Source: Pseudomonadota bacterium
GTDB taxonomy: Bacteria; Bdellovibrionota; UBA1018
DNA: 64,000 bases
Assembly (NCBI GenBank): GCA_027485695.1
Contig: JAIXQO010000001.1
Span: 434,001-498,000, forward strand
Direction: 5' to 3'
Each line of letters starts with the position of its first letter. The stretch's first letter is position 1. This document shows positions 7,422-15,794 of this stretch, piece after piece. The notes below the pieces were generated by a model. That model saw only the letters and a list, made by a program, of their open reading frames with translations, made no database searches and was not told where the DNA came from. The translations under genes and the position numbers were made by a program.

Positions 7422-8251
7422 ATTACCTAATTGGACTAGGTGTAGCGATTTTTTCGATCGTTTTCTCACTCGTTCACTTGAAACAAGATGTGTCGCAGTT
7501 CTCGGATCCGATTGCTCTCGCAACGGTTTTTGGTGGAACGACCGCCGTCTTTTTCATGATTTTCCCTTGGGATTACTACAAAGCTTTGTTCCGATGTATC
7601 CGTGGTATCGCGATCAAGCAGGAAAAATTTGATACGAAGATCAAAATCGCCTCCTTAAAATTCCTCGAAAATCGGGCGCGCGGCATCAATAACACCGAAG
7701 AAATCGCGAAATCCCTTCGACCTAGTGTGGCGTCCACCCTTTTGGAAAACGGTGTCGAGCTAGTTGGACTTGGAATGGAATTCGATAAGATTCAATCGAT
7801 TCTAAAAACGAGAACTCAGCAGTCGTTGATCAGGACGAAACGAGCCTCCGAAGCAATTCGATCGCTCGCAAAGTATCCTCCCGCGTTCGGACTCCTGGGT
7901 ACCGTCTTGGGACTCGTGACGATGATGCGAGAAATCTCATCTGGATCAAGCTCTACCGAAGCCGGTCTTAAGATGTCGATCGCGCTCGTCGCGACGTTGT
8001 ACGGAATCTTGCTTTCGAACTTGATCTTGAACCCGCTTGCAGAAGCAATGAACCATTTCTTGGGTCGTGAGCGAAATCGCGCGGAATTCATGATTCAGAC
8101 CATAAAGTTATACTATGAGCAATCCACGCAAATTGAATCGAACGAAGTCATCCAATCCTATTTCAATCCAGTGAATATGGAACTGACAGATTTCGACGGC
8201 GCCAACGAAGGTGGAGCCGAAGAACCGTCGGCTCCAGAGGCGGTTGCATGA
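7418..8251 (+). CDS. MotA-like stator protein
   Basis: 277 residues with four membrane segments, two near the N-terminus (GLGVAIFSIVFSLVHL, VFGGTTAVFFMIF) and two after a large cytoplasmic loop. The third contains the hallmark PPAFGLLGTVLGLVTMM and the fourth MSIALVATLYGILLSNLILNPLAE. MotA forms the ring around MotB that converts ion flow into torque on FliG. It overlaps both neighbours by ATGA junctions. The family also includes ExbB/TolQ, but the loop size and the MotB-like partner favour MotA. No chemotaxis or basal-body genes lie nearby, so it may not serve the main flagellum. Confidence 0.92.
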   Translation: MNYLIGLGVAIFSIVFSLVHLKQDVSQFSDPIALATVFGGTTAVFFMIFPWDYYKALFRCIRGIAIKQEKFDTKIKIASLKFLENRARGINNTEEIAKSLRPSVASTLLENGVELVGLGMEFDKIQSILKTRTQQSLIRTKRASEAIRSLAKYPPAFGLLGTVLGLVTMMREISSGSSSTEAGLKMSIALVATLYGILLSNLILNPLAEAMNHFLGRERNRAEFMIQTIKLYYEQSTQIESNEVIQSYFNPVNMELTDFDGANEGGAEEPSAPEAVA

Positions 8252-9330
8252 GTATCCATGATCATGAGTTGGCATCAGAGTCTTTTGACGAGGAAGATTT
8301 CACGGAAGTAGATTCCGAGGGGTCATGGGCCGTCTCTTATGGGGACATGGTGACCTTGCTGCTCTCGTTTTTTATCTTGTTCTTCAATTTGGATGCGTCG
8401 ACTCAAGCCGCTAAGGCCAAAGAGAAAGAAAAGAACAACCTCCAGTTCGCGATCGTAGACGCATTTGGTGGACCTAAGGTCGGTGTAGGCGCGGTTCACC
8501 GAGTCAAGCCAAGCGCTTCTGAAGGCGAAAGAACCGGTGTATTCAACACGATTCCAGACGATCCAGTTGCGGGTGTATCCGGAAAAGAAAAAGCGCTCAA
8601 ACCTGACGCGTACGCGGATCGTGGAAACGATGTTCAAAAAGCAGCTATGCCGGTTGTTGCCGATGACGGTAGCTCGCATCTTGAGGTCGACGGCCAAAAA
8701 ATCGTGGTCGATTTCGGCGATATCTCGTTTTTTCAATCAGGTGGACTTGAAATCACCCCGGAAGGCGAAAAAGCGCTCGATACGTTCTCCAAAAAATTTG
8801 TATCTTACGCAGGCAGGAACATCATCAGCATTCGCGCTTTCACGGATGGTCGCCCCGTCCGGCAGATCCCCGGACGACGATTCAAGGATAATATTGAACT
8901 TTCGGCGCTACGGGCAATCTCTGCCATGAGACATCTTCAGCACCAAGGAATTCCTCTGAGTCAGATGAGGATAGGCGGATATGGAGAGCTCAAGAGTTTC
9001 TATGATAAAAAATTCAAAAGCGCCGCCGAAGCAAAAAAATGGCAAGGCGCTCAGCGCAAAATTGTGCTCGTGATTGAGTCAAACGGCGAAGAGTCGTTTG
9101 CTCGAGACTTCGGAAAACGGGATGTCGACACGTATGTGGCAGACCATTCCGGGAATGATCTCGAAATAAACACGTCAGTTCAGTTTGATTTTCATCAGGT
9201 GGTCTCGATCAAAAAAACATCACATGACCAAGACGGGTCAACAGCTCCGATCGGTCTCAAGACCTTTGTACCCAAGTCTCTAGAAGTGGCGAGCTCGGCT
9301 CGCATGGATGGTGAATTATGCACTTCGTGA
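8248..9330 (+). CDS. MotB-like stator protein with OmpA-type domain
   Basis: 360 residues. After an acidic N-terminus, one membrane segment carries the ion-binding aspartate in WAVSYGDMVTLLLSFFILF (Asp33), the MotB/PomB signature. A linker follows, then an OmpA-like peptidoglycan-binding domain at about 150-280 (DISFFQSGGLEITPEGEKAL, RAFTDGRP, ELSALRAISAMRHL, IGGYGE). An extra tail of about 70 residues beyond the domain is unusual and ends in a Ser/Ala-rich segment. It overlaps the MotA-like gene by four bases and the next gene by 13. It would fix the stator to the cell wall. Confidence 0.92.
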   Translation: MSIHDHELASESFDEEDFTEVDSEGSWAVSYGDMVTLLLSFFILFFNLDASTQAAKAKEKEKNNLQFAIVDAFGGPKVGVGAVHRVKPSASEGERTGVFNTIPDDPVAGVSGKEKALKPDAYADRGNDVQKAAMPVVADDGSSHLEVDGQKIVVDFGDISFFQSGGLEITPEGEKALDTFSKKFVSYAGRNIISIRAFTDGRPVRQIPGRRFKDNIELSALRAISAMRHLQHQGIPLSQMRIGGYGELKSFYDKKFKSAAEAKKWQGAQRKIVLVIESNGEESFARDFGKRDVDTYVADHSGNDLEINTSVQFDFHQVVSIKKTSHDQDGSTAPIGLKTFVPKSLEVASSARMDGELCTS

Positions 9331-11111
9331 ATAAAAAACGCGCTTGGATCGCGCTATTTTTTGTGGCGATTTTCGTAGCTACTTGGTTCGCGCCTGTATT
9401 GAATCTTGCTTACGCCGAGGACAAACATCCTCGAGTCGCTGAACTCGAAGATCAGCTTCGTGTTGCGGCAACGGACTATTTCAAAGCGCGTTTCCCACAA
9501 ATCCCGTTTTTGATGACAGTAAATATCATTCCCATGCGCCGTCTAGCGACTGCGAACGACGACAAGTCAGAATCTCTGCCTTACATGGATTTCTCCGGAG
9601 AAGAGATTCAAGACGAGTGGGATGACCCAGAATCTACTTCGCAGTCGTTGATTCAACGGAGTAATCGCATCACGATCGAAATCTCGCTTTCAGACGCGGT
9701 TTCTGACTCGGATGCCGGCGAAGCCAAAGAAAACCTGTTTCGAACCCTGCACTTGACTCCCGGTCGGGATGAAATTCGCGTGAACCTGAGAAAATGGGTT
9801 CAAACCACCACGACGGAAAGCCGCTTCGACCCGGTGATGGTTGGCTCGGCCCTGATTATCGTACTGTCTCTTGTGCTTGGTCTCTATTTCATACAGTGGA
9901 GATCCGATCGTAAACCCAAGAAATTCATCGATGCGACCACGAACGGCGCTGCTCCATCAAAATCATCCAAAGATTCGGCACCTGCTTTTACGATGGCGCC
10001 ACCTCCACCCGTTCAATCCCTTGCTTCTAAAAAATCCGAAAGCACGCATCACTCAGGTGGAGGTTCGGTAGGAAATGGATTTAACGCGTTTCAAGCTCAG
10101 TCTTGGGTACATGAAACCGTAAAAAGAATCGTCACGGCACCTTCATTTCCTGCGTTGGAACTCATGACAGCTCTGGATTCTTTCGGAGAAAAAAATCCGA
10201 GGGGCTTAGGTGCAGTTCTTCAAGAATTTCCCGAAGGCGAAAGAAAGCTTTTGTTTAGCTTAGGTGAGTCGAACGCATGGCTGGTTGCTATGAGCGATCC
10301 CGGTGAGTTAGGCACAGATGAAGCGAGTTTTATCAAACGTCTCAGCCGTATCACCTCACATCGTTCCCGAAAAAAGGAAGACTTGCTCATCGCGCTCTGG
10401 CGTCTCAAAGGCGACATGCCACAGTTTGTTCGTGGATTGCCAAAAGATATGGTGCTGAGAGTGCTTCGGTTACTTCCGGCCCACATGACGGTCCAGGTCG
10501 CCCGACAAGCATTCCCGGGTGCATGGGCGGATGTCTTGGATTTCGAGGCGGACCGAAACTCAGATTTCGAGACTTCCAGCGAAGGCGAGATCGATAACTT
10601 GATTGAACGTGCATTTCAAATCAAGCCTAGGATGGAAATTCACTCGGCAGTCGTTGCGAAAAAAGAGCGAGAACTCATGGAGTATCTCCGACACGCGAAT
10701 CCAAGCGAAGAACGCGAGATCTATCTGGCCGCGGGCGCGCGATTGCCGCTGATTTCTGCGAGACCGGCATTTTACCGGGTAGTTGAATCTTCGAGTGAGA
10801 ATGTTGCTCAATGGGTCGGATCTATATCGATGGATCAATGGGCCAAAGCGCTCTGCAATTTAAATCGAAACGAACGAAACGTGATTTTCAAGTCGATGAC
10901 CGACAAACAAGCGGCCCTCCTGAGAGAGATGATTCGTCGGTTCGAAATGGAACATGTGAGCGTAGAGGATATCGGCGACGCTCGAGAAAATATCGCGCGG
11001 ATGCACCAACACTACGAAAATCAACGATCGTCCCAGACAGCACAGGATTCAAATCCTACCCCGTCTGCTGATAGTCAGGAAAACGTCGATGAAATCAAAA
11101 ATGCTGCCTAG
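9318..11111 (+). CDS. membrane-anchored FliG-like protein (FliF/FliG-type fusion)
   Basis: 597 residues. A signal sequence ends at AYA-ED (33/34). A periplasmic domain of about 140 residues follows; its ITIEISLSDAV...DEIRVNLRKW part resembles a FliF ring-building motif. A single membrane helix lies at 173-193, a Pro/Ser-rich linker at 194-260, and a helical cytoplasmic region to about 575. The end of that region reads like the FliG torque domain (MDQWAKALCNLNRNERNVIFKSMTDKQAALLREMIRRFE, split here only for reference), finishing with DIGDARENIARM. FliG is the rotor surface that stators push on. A rotor tethered in the membrane next to its own MotAB pair suggests a minimal motor. Homology is judged by eye. 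Confidence 0.75.
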   Translation: MHFVNKKRAWIALFFVAIFVATWFAPVLNLAYAEDKHPRVAELEDQLRVAATDYFKARFPQIPFLMTVNIIPMRRLATANDDKSESLPYMDFSGEEIQDEWDDPESTSQSLIQRSNRITIEISLSDAVSDSDAGEAKENLFRTLHLTPGRDEIRVNLRKWVQTTTTESRFDPVMVGSALIIVLSLVLGLYFIQWRSDRKPKKFIDATTNGAAPSKSSKDSAPAFTMAPPPPVQSLASKKSESTHHSGGGSVGNGFNAFQAQSWVHETVKRIVTAPSFPALELMTALDSFGEKNPRGLGAVLQEFPEGERKLLFSLGESNAWLVAMSDPGELGTDEASFIKRLSRITSHRSRKKEDLLIALWRLKGDMPQFVRGLPKDMVLRVLRLLPAHMTVQVARQAFPGAWADVLDFEADRNSDFETSSEGEIDNLIERAFQIKPRMEIHSAVVAKKERELMEYLRHANPSEEREIYLAAGARLPLISARPAFYRVVESSSENVAQWVGSISMDQWAKALCNLNRNERNVIFKSMTDKQAALLREMIRRFEMEHVSVEDIGDARENIARMHQHYENQRSSQTAQDSNPTPSADSQENVDEIKNAA

Positions 11112-11670
11112 ACTGGCACTCATTTTCGCGAGCATAAGTACGGTCTTTTCTGTGGGAAACGCACTTGCTGGAGAGCGAATGAATAAAGTCGACTTTACCG
11201 GTGGCTACTATGCGATTTCAGCAACGACCGGTTCGAAGTCCGGCTCTCTTTCAAACATAGGTATCTACCAGATTAACGTCCGCAGACGAGTTTTTGAAAA
11301 CGTAGAGATTGGCTTGGGATACTCGTTCGCCTTCGAAAGTATTTTCACCGGTGACTCGGCCTATGGTCTTGATCTAATGGCTTACTACTTTCCTTTTACA
11401 CGACCCATGCTCAAGGAAGTGGATGAGGAAGATGTGCAATTCCAGATCATCGAGAGATGGCGCCCGTTTATCGGTGGCGGTTTCGCGCAGCGAACGTTCA
11501 AAAGCGTGCAAACCGACTACGCTGGTATTGGAATCACCGCAGGTGCTGAATACGCCTTAGATTTCAAAAAGTCTTTTATCGGTAAGTTTCGTTACTTACA
11601 GATGGGTGGACCATCGACCGCGACTGCGACAGCAATGGATATTCAGTTTGGACTCTCTTTTTCTTTTTAG
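11089..11670 (+). CDS. small outer-membrane beta-barrel protein
   Basis: 193 residues with a signal peptide (LALIFASISTVFSVGNALA-GE). Alternating amphipathic strands follow (VEIGLGYSFAFESIF, YGLDLMAYYFPF, PFIGGGFAQRTF, GIGITAGAEYAL) and the chain ends in aromatic SFSF, the terminal-strand signal for BAM. The barrel probably has about eight strands. It overlaps the previous gene by 23 bases and touches the next, so it belongs to the motor operon. It could provide the outer-membrane part of that machine or only share its expression. Confidence 0.8.
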   Translation: MKSKMLPRLALIFASISTVFSVGNALAGERMNKVDFTGGYYAISATTGSKSGSLSNIGIYQINVRRRVFENVEIGLGYSFAFESIFTGDSAYGLDLMAYYFPFTRPMLKEVDEEDVQFQIIERWRPFIGGGFAQRTFKSVQTDYAGIGITAGAEYALDFKKSFIGKFRYLQMGGPSTATATAMDIQFGLSFSF

Positions 11671-11681
11671 TGGATGAAACT

Positions 11682-14600
11682 ATGAACTTGGCTCGTCGAT
11701 CAAGAAACTTAGCACTTTGGCTCGTAATTGCAGGAATCATTTCGTCCTGTAATTCCGAAGGCGAAGGATTCAGTTTCACACAGCCATCGACTGATTCTGA
11801 AACTGGAACCGGTGGGGTCGGCTATGCAGCTGTCGACATCCTCAGCTATGATCCGACCGACGCCGATGTCACGGTCAAGAACACAGCGACGCGCACGTTT
11901 TCAGTGGTTGCATCTGGGACAGCGCCTCTCGCTTACGAGTGGACCATCGATAATGTAGTCGCGGCTGATCAGGTGAACTCTGCTTATATTTTTAACGCCG
12001 TTGGGCGCGCTGCTGGAACCTATGTTCTCAAGGCGAACGTCTCGAACACGATTGGTGGCGCTTCTCAGCTTTGGCGGGTCAAAGTGAATTACAAGCCAAC
12101 CATTACAGCGGCATCACCGACGCAGACCACTTATTATATGAACCCGGATCAGACGCTGAGCTTTTCAGTGACTGCGACGGATCCGAACTCGGACACGCTG
12201 ACTTACGCATGGTTCTTGAATGGACTTGAAACCGGAGAGACGGGGTCCACTTATAATTTTACTCCTACGGTTACCGAACTGGGTTTGCACTCCATTCAGG
12301 TAAAAATTTACGATGGTGATTCTAATGATCCAGGCACCTGGTCAGAAACCCGGACCTGGTCGGTAAACGTGAATCGTTTTACCTCGGGTTGCAATACGAT
12401 GGAGAATAGTGGATCCACCAATCGCACTTGTGTGATCGCGGGCGTTCCAAACGTTGGGAGTGGATTTTCTCCTCTCACGGATCCAGAGAAATTTCGGATC
12501 AATCCGCGCTATATTAAATTTAGATCGAACGGCAGCTTCTTCCTCACCGACGCGAACAATCACACGATTTGGTATTACAACAATTCCGCATCCGCTACGA
12601 CGTTTGCCGGGGTCAATATTGCTGCCTACTCGATGAAGATCATCGTCGGTTTTGGTTATGCATCGAGTACATTTCGCGAGGGCGATCTGGCAACTCGGCA
12701 GGGGATCAGTTCTCCCTACGGAATGGAGTACGACGAGGCAACTTCGACCTTGTATATTGGTGATCGCGACAACCACCGAATCAAGAAAATCACGTCTACT
12801 GGAGCGATGACAACACTCTATGCGAACTCGGCTGTTTGTAACTTACCCGCCCAAGTTGTCCTGAATGGTGGTCTGCTCTGGGTCTCTTGTGTCGGTAACC
12901 ACCGTATCGTCACCATTGATCCATCGAATCCGGTGACCGCAACTGTGGTCGCAGGTAACGGGGGCACGACGGTAGACGCAACGACCATGAATAACGGTAT
13001 TGCCGCAACCGCAGCGACGCTCAATACGCCTTATCATTTCGAATTTGGGCCAGATGGTAGTCTTTATATCGCCGAGTTCATTGGTTGCAGGATTCGCGTC
13101 ATGAATACACGAGCATCCGGAAATCTATCTTACTTGAATGGGTCATTCACACTGTCGCCGGGTCAGATGGGCACCTTAGTAGGTGACACGGCGGCGAACA
13201 CCTGTGCTTCTACTGAAGCCGCAGTCGCTAACGTTGGTGGTCGCGTGAATAACCCACACTCGCTCATGCTCGATGGCAGTTTACTCTATATCTCCGAGTG
13301 GAATGGTCATCGACATTCGGTGGTGAATTTGTCTGGTACAGATGTCGTCCGAACGCCTCGTACACTGACTGCTTATGGGCTACGCCGTCACCTCGGAAAC
13401 GGTGGAACAGGATTCTCAGATGGGCTCGAAGGCTCTACTGCTGTCATTCAGAATCCATCGATGATCGCTAAGAACCCACTCGATGGCCACTATTATTCGC
13501 TCGAAGGCGGCTATCAAAGAATTAGAAAAATTCTGTCTACTAATTGGTACATCTATAACTGGGCCGGATATTTCAATTTTGCACGTCGCGGTAAGATGAG
13601 TGATTTCCAGGAATATTCCGACGAAGATCTATTCAGTGAGCCACTCCATTTGCTCTACGATTCCGTGAATAAGAAGATCATGGTGTCCGACCGGGCCAAC
13701 CACCGAATTCGTTCGATCAGCAACTATGGCGTAAATAAAAATGAACTAGGGACTGGGTTTACCGGCGGAGCTGACTCCGAAGATGTATCGCCGACTACCG
13801 CGACGATTAACGAGATCCGTCAGGCAGTGATTTACAAGAAAACTGCGACCTTTGCGGGTCACATCATTTACACCGACTACAATAATAGCGTCGTTCGGTT
13901 ATGGAACCGAGGTACAACGAGTCTCACCGCGTTTGGAGTCACGATCCTTGCTGGAAAAGTTCGCACAATCGCAGGTGTGAATGGCGTGCTGGGAACCGGT
14001 TCTCCGGGCGCGGGAACTACTGTAGCTCTTAGAAACCCGTCAGGAGTTGCGACGGATGATACGAATCTTTGGATCGCAGATCGTGGTAATCACTGCATTC
14101 GGAAGCTCGACGCGTCCGGAAATATCACGGATGTTTCCGGTGTATGCGGCACGGGGAATGCTGGGAGTACGGACGGAGCGCTTGGGGCGAATCGCCTGAA
14201 CGCTCCTATGGGCCTAAATTACTGGACAAATGGCACTACCTCCGGCGTATTCATTGCCGATTCTGGTAATAATCGAATTCGTTTTCTGCGTACCGCAGGA
14301 TCGGGAGCGTTTCTGGGATCCAATATTTCCGTTGGCAATACGAACCGTGTAGCCTGCGGCGGAACCCTTCACGATGATGACATTTTTGCTGTATTGGCCG
14401 CCTGCAGTGATGTGCTGGACGTTCAGGCAAGTGGAAACCGATTCTGTTTTTCGAACGGAAACTATTCGAACGTTCGTTGCGTGAATATCAGCACGACTAA
14501 CATCAAGACCGTGTTCGGATCCATTCAAGGATCGGGTACGACCGAAACGTGGTTTAGGAACACTGCGTACACGTCTGCCGATCAAAGCGACATCATAGCG

Positions 14601-14741
14601 ACACAAGATCCTTCGAACTTGTCTGCACCGTTTGGAAATGCTGGATATCCGCGTGGATTGGCATTTATTGACGACAATACATTAGTGTTGGTCGAGCAAT
14701 ACGGTTCGGGGACAGTCAGAAAAATTAAGTTAACGCCTTAG
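11682..14741 (+). CDS. large lipoprotein with Ig-like domains and NHL beta-propeller repeats
   Basis: About 1019 residues. The start at 11682 puts MNLARRSRN before a hydrophobic run and the lipobox IISSC; a GTG at 11670 overlapping the previous stop is an alternative. Residues about 45-120 and 120-210 are two PKD/Ig-like domains (PLAYEWTIDN, DTLTYAWFLNG). The rest is a series of NHL-type repeats (YIGDRDNHRIKKI, LWIADRGNHCIRKL, FIADSGNNRIRFL), likely a propeller of several blades exposed at the surface. It closes the motor operon before a strong terminator. A surface adhesin or substrate-contact role is inference. Confidence 0.85.
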   Translation: MNLARRSRNLALWLVIAGIISSCNSEGEGFSFTQPSTDSETGTGGVGYAAVDILSYDPTDADVTVKNTATRTFSVVASGTAPLAYEWTIDNVVAADQVNSAYIFNAVGRAAGTYVLKANVSNTIGGASQLWRVKVNYKPTITAASPTQTTYYMNPDQTLSFSVTATDPNSDTLTYAWFLNGLETGETGSTYNFTPTVTELGLHSIQVKIYDGDSNDPGTWSETRTWSVNVNRFTSGCNTMENSGSTNRTCVIAGVPNVGSGFSPLTDPEKFRINPRYIKFRSNGSFFLTDANNHTIWYYNNSASATTFAGVNIAAYSMKIIVGFGYASSTFREGDLATRQGISSPYGMEYDEATSTLYIGDRDNHRIKKITSTGAMTTLYANSAVCNLPAQVVLNGGLLWVSCVGNHRIVTIDPSNPVTATVVAGNGGTTVDATTMNNGIAATAATLNTPYHFEFGPDGSLYIAEFIGCRIRVMNTRASGNLSYLNGSFTLSPGQMGTLVGDTAANTCASTEAAVANVGGRVNNPHSLMLDGSLLYISEWNGHRHSVVNLSGTDVVRTPRTLTAYGLRRHLGNGGTGFSDGLEGSTAVIQNPSMIAKNPLDGHYYSLEGGYQRIRKILSTNWYIYNWAGYFNFARRGKMSDFQEYSDEDLFSEPLHLLYDSVNKKIMVSDRANHRIRSISNYGVNKNELGTGFTGGADSEDVSPTTATINEIRQAVIYKKTATFAGHIIYTDYNNSVVRLWNRGTTSLTAFGVTILAGKVRTIAGVNGVLGTGSPGAGTTVALRNPSGVATDDTNLWIADRGNHCIRKLDASGNITDVSGVCGTGNAGSTDGALGANRLNAPMGLNYWTNGTTSGVFIADSGNNRIRFLRTAGSGAFLGSNISVGNTNRVACGGTLHDDDIFAVLAACSDVLDVQASGNRFCFSNGNYSNVRCVNISTTNIKTVFGSIQGSGTTETWFRNTAYTSADQSDIIATQDPSNLSAPFGNAGYPRGLAFIDDNTLVLVEQYGSGTVRKIKLTP

Positions 14742-14766
14742 TTTGTTAGGTAGATAGAAACAAAAA

Positions 14767-14795
14767 AGCCCCGGAGAAAAAGACTCCCCGGGGCT
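14767..14795. terminator. bidirectional intrinsic terminator
   Basis: AGCCCCGG pairs with CCGGGGCT. T-rich sequence follows on the plus strand (TTTCTATTTTTTT), and a T-run follows on the minus strand. It separates the convergent motor operon and parB. Confidence 0.9.
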
Positions 14796-14817
14796 TTTCT
14801 ATTTTTTTAATTTTGAA

Positions 14818-15762
14818 CTAGTTCTGAGAGATCTGCTTCTCGAGATCATCGACCAATTTTTTCAAAGCCGTCACATAAGATGCGAGTTTTTCGCTCCCCT
14901 CGCCTGCCTTCCATTTAAACGGAGGAACATTCAAGCCCTTGGTGTCGAGTTTGTATTCAAATGGTTTGATCACTTTTGGTTGCGCAGCTTTGGCTTTTTC
15001 CGGAGTGAGTTCCGTTTTTTCCGTGAGAGCGAGCACTTCTTCTTTTTGTGAAGCCTCTTCGATCATCGCGGCATGTTTTTCAACTTCAGTCGTCAAGAGC
15101 GCGCGCAAGAGTGCACGGTTTCTCAGTCCACGCTTCATGAGTTCGGTTTTTGTTTCCGACGGAAGTTTCGTAAATCCAATACACTCGGTGATCCGTGATT
15201 TTGGTTTTCCGAACCCTTTGGCGATTCCCTCGTGGCTGCTGTACGCTTGCGCTTCGAGCAAGGATACGTAACCTTCGCCTTCTTCGAGAGGATGAAGATC
15301 TACGCGGTCGAGGTTTTCTCGAAGCGCGATCTCGTGAGTTGCTTTGTCATCCGTACTCAGAACGCGCGCAGGAATGCGATCCATGCCCGCGAGTTTCGAA
15401 GCGCGTAGTCGGCGTTCACCGGCGATTACTTTGTAACGATCTCCATCTTGGACGACGAGGATCGGTTGTAATACGCCGTGAAGCTTGATCGAATGCGCGA
15501 GCGCCTCGACTTCAGAATCATCAAAGTGCACTCGAACTTGAAGTTCGGATGCATCCACTTTGTCGACGGGAACGAAATTCACGAGAAATGTCGTGAGGCT
15601 TCGCAAGTTCGAGTGTGTAGATCCAGCCGTCGTTCTAGCGGTCGAATAAAGCTGCTTCAGATAGCCGCTTCCTTCGCGCGTCTTCACTTTGTTCGCACCT
15701 GCCGCATCTTTGATGGCGTTGGTGATGGCAGGAGAGCTTTTTCCTTCGTCAGTAGTGCTCAT
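14818..15762 (-). CDS. parB: ParB-family partition protein
   Basis: 314 residues. A variable N-terminus precedes the ParB/Spo0J nuclease-like CTPase fold: VPVDKVDASELQVRVHF, then IKLHGVLQPILVV, the arginine box GERRLRASKL and ALRENLDR. The helix-turn-helix region follows (SSHEGIAKGFGKPKSRITECIGF), then a C-terminal dimerisation segment ending in a coiled-coil-like helix. It binds centromere sites and spreads along DNA using CTP. AAGGAAGG precedes the start. It lies 32 bases after parA on the same strand. The natural target is the palindrome array upstream of parA. Confidence 0.9.
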   Translation of the reverse strand: MSTTDEGKSSPAITNAIKDAAGANKVKTREGSGYLKQLYSTARTTAGSTHSNLRSLTTFLVNFVPVDKVDASELQVRVHFDDSEVEALAHSIKLHGVLQPILVVQDGDRYKVIAGERRLRASKLAGMDRIPARVLSTDDKATHEIALRENLDRVDLHPLEEGEGYVSLLEAQAYSSHEGIAKGFGKPKSRITECIGFTKLPSETKTELMKRGLRNRALLRALLTTEVEKHAAMIEEASQKEEVLALTEKTELTPEKAKAAQPKVIKPFEYKLDTKGLNVPPFKWKAGEGSEKLASYVTALKKLVDDLEKQISQN

Positions 15763-15794
15763 AGTCTCTTTCCTTCCTTGGTGAGTGAATGATG

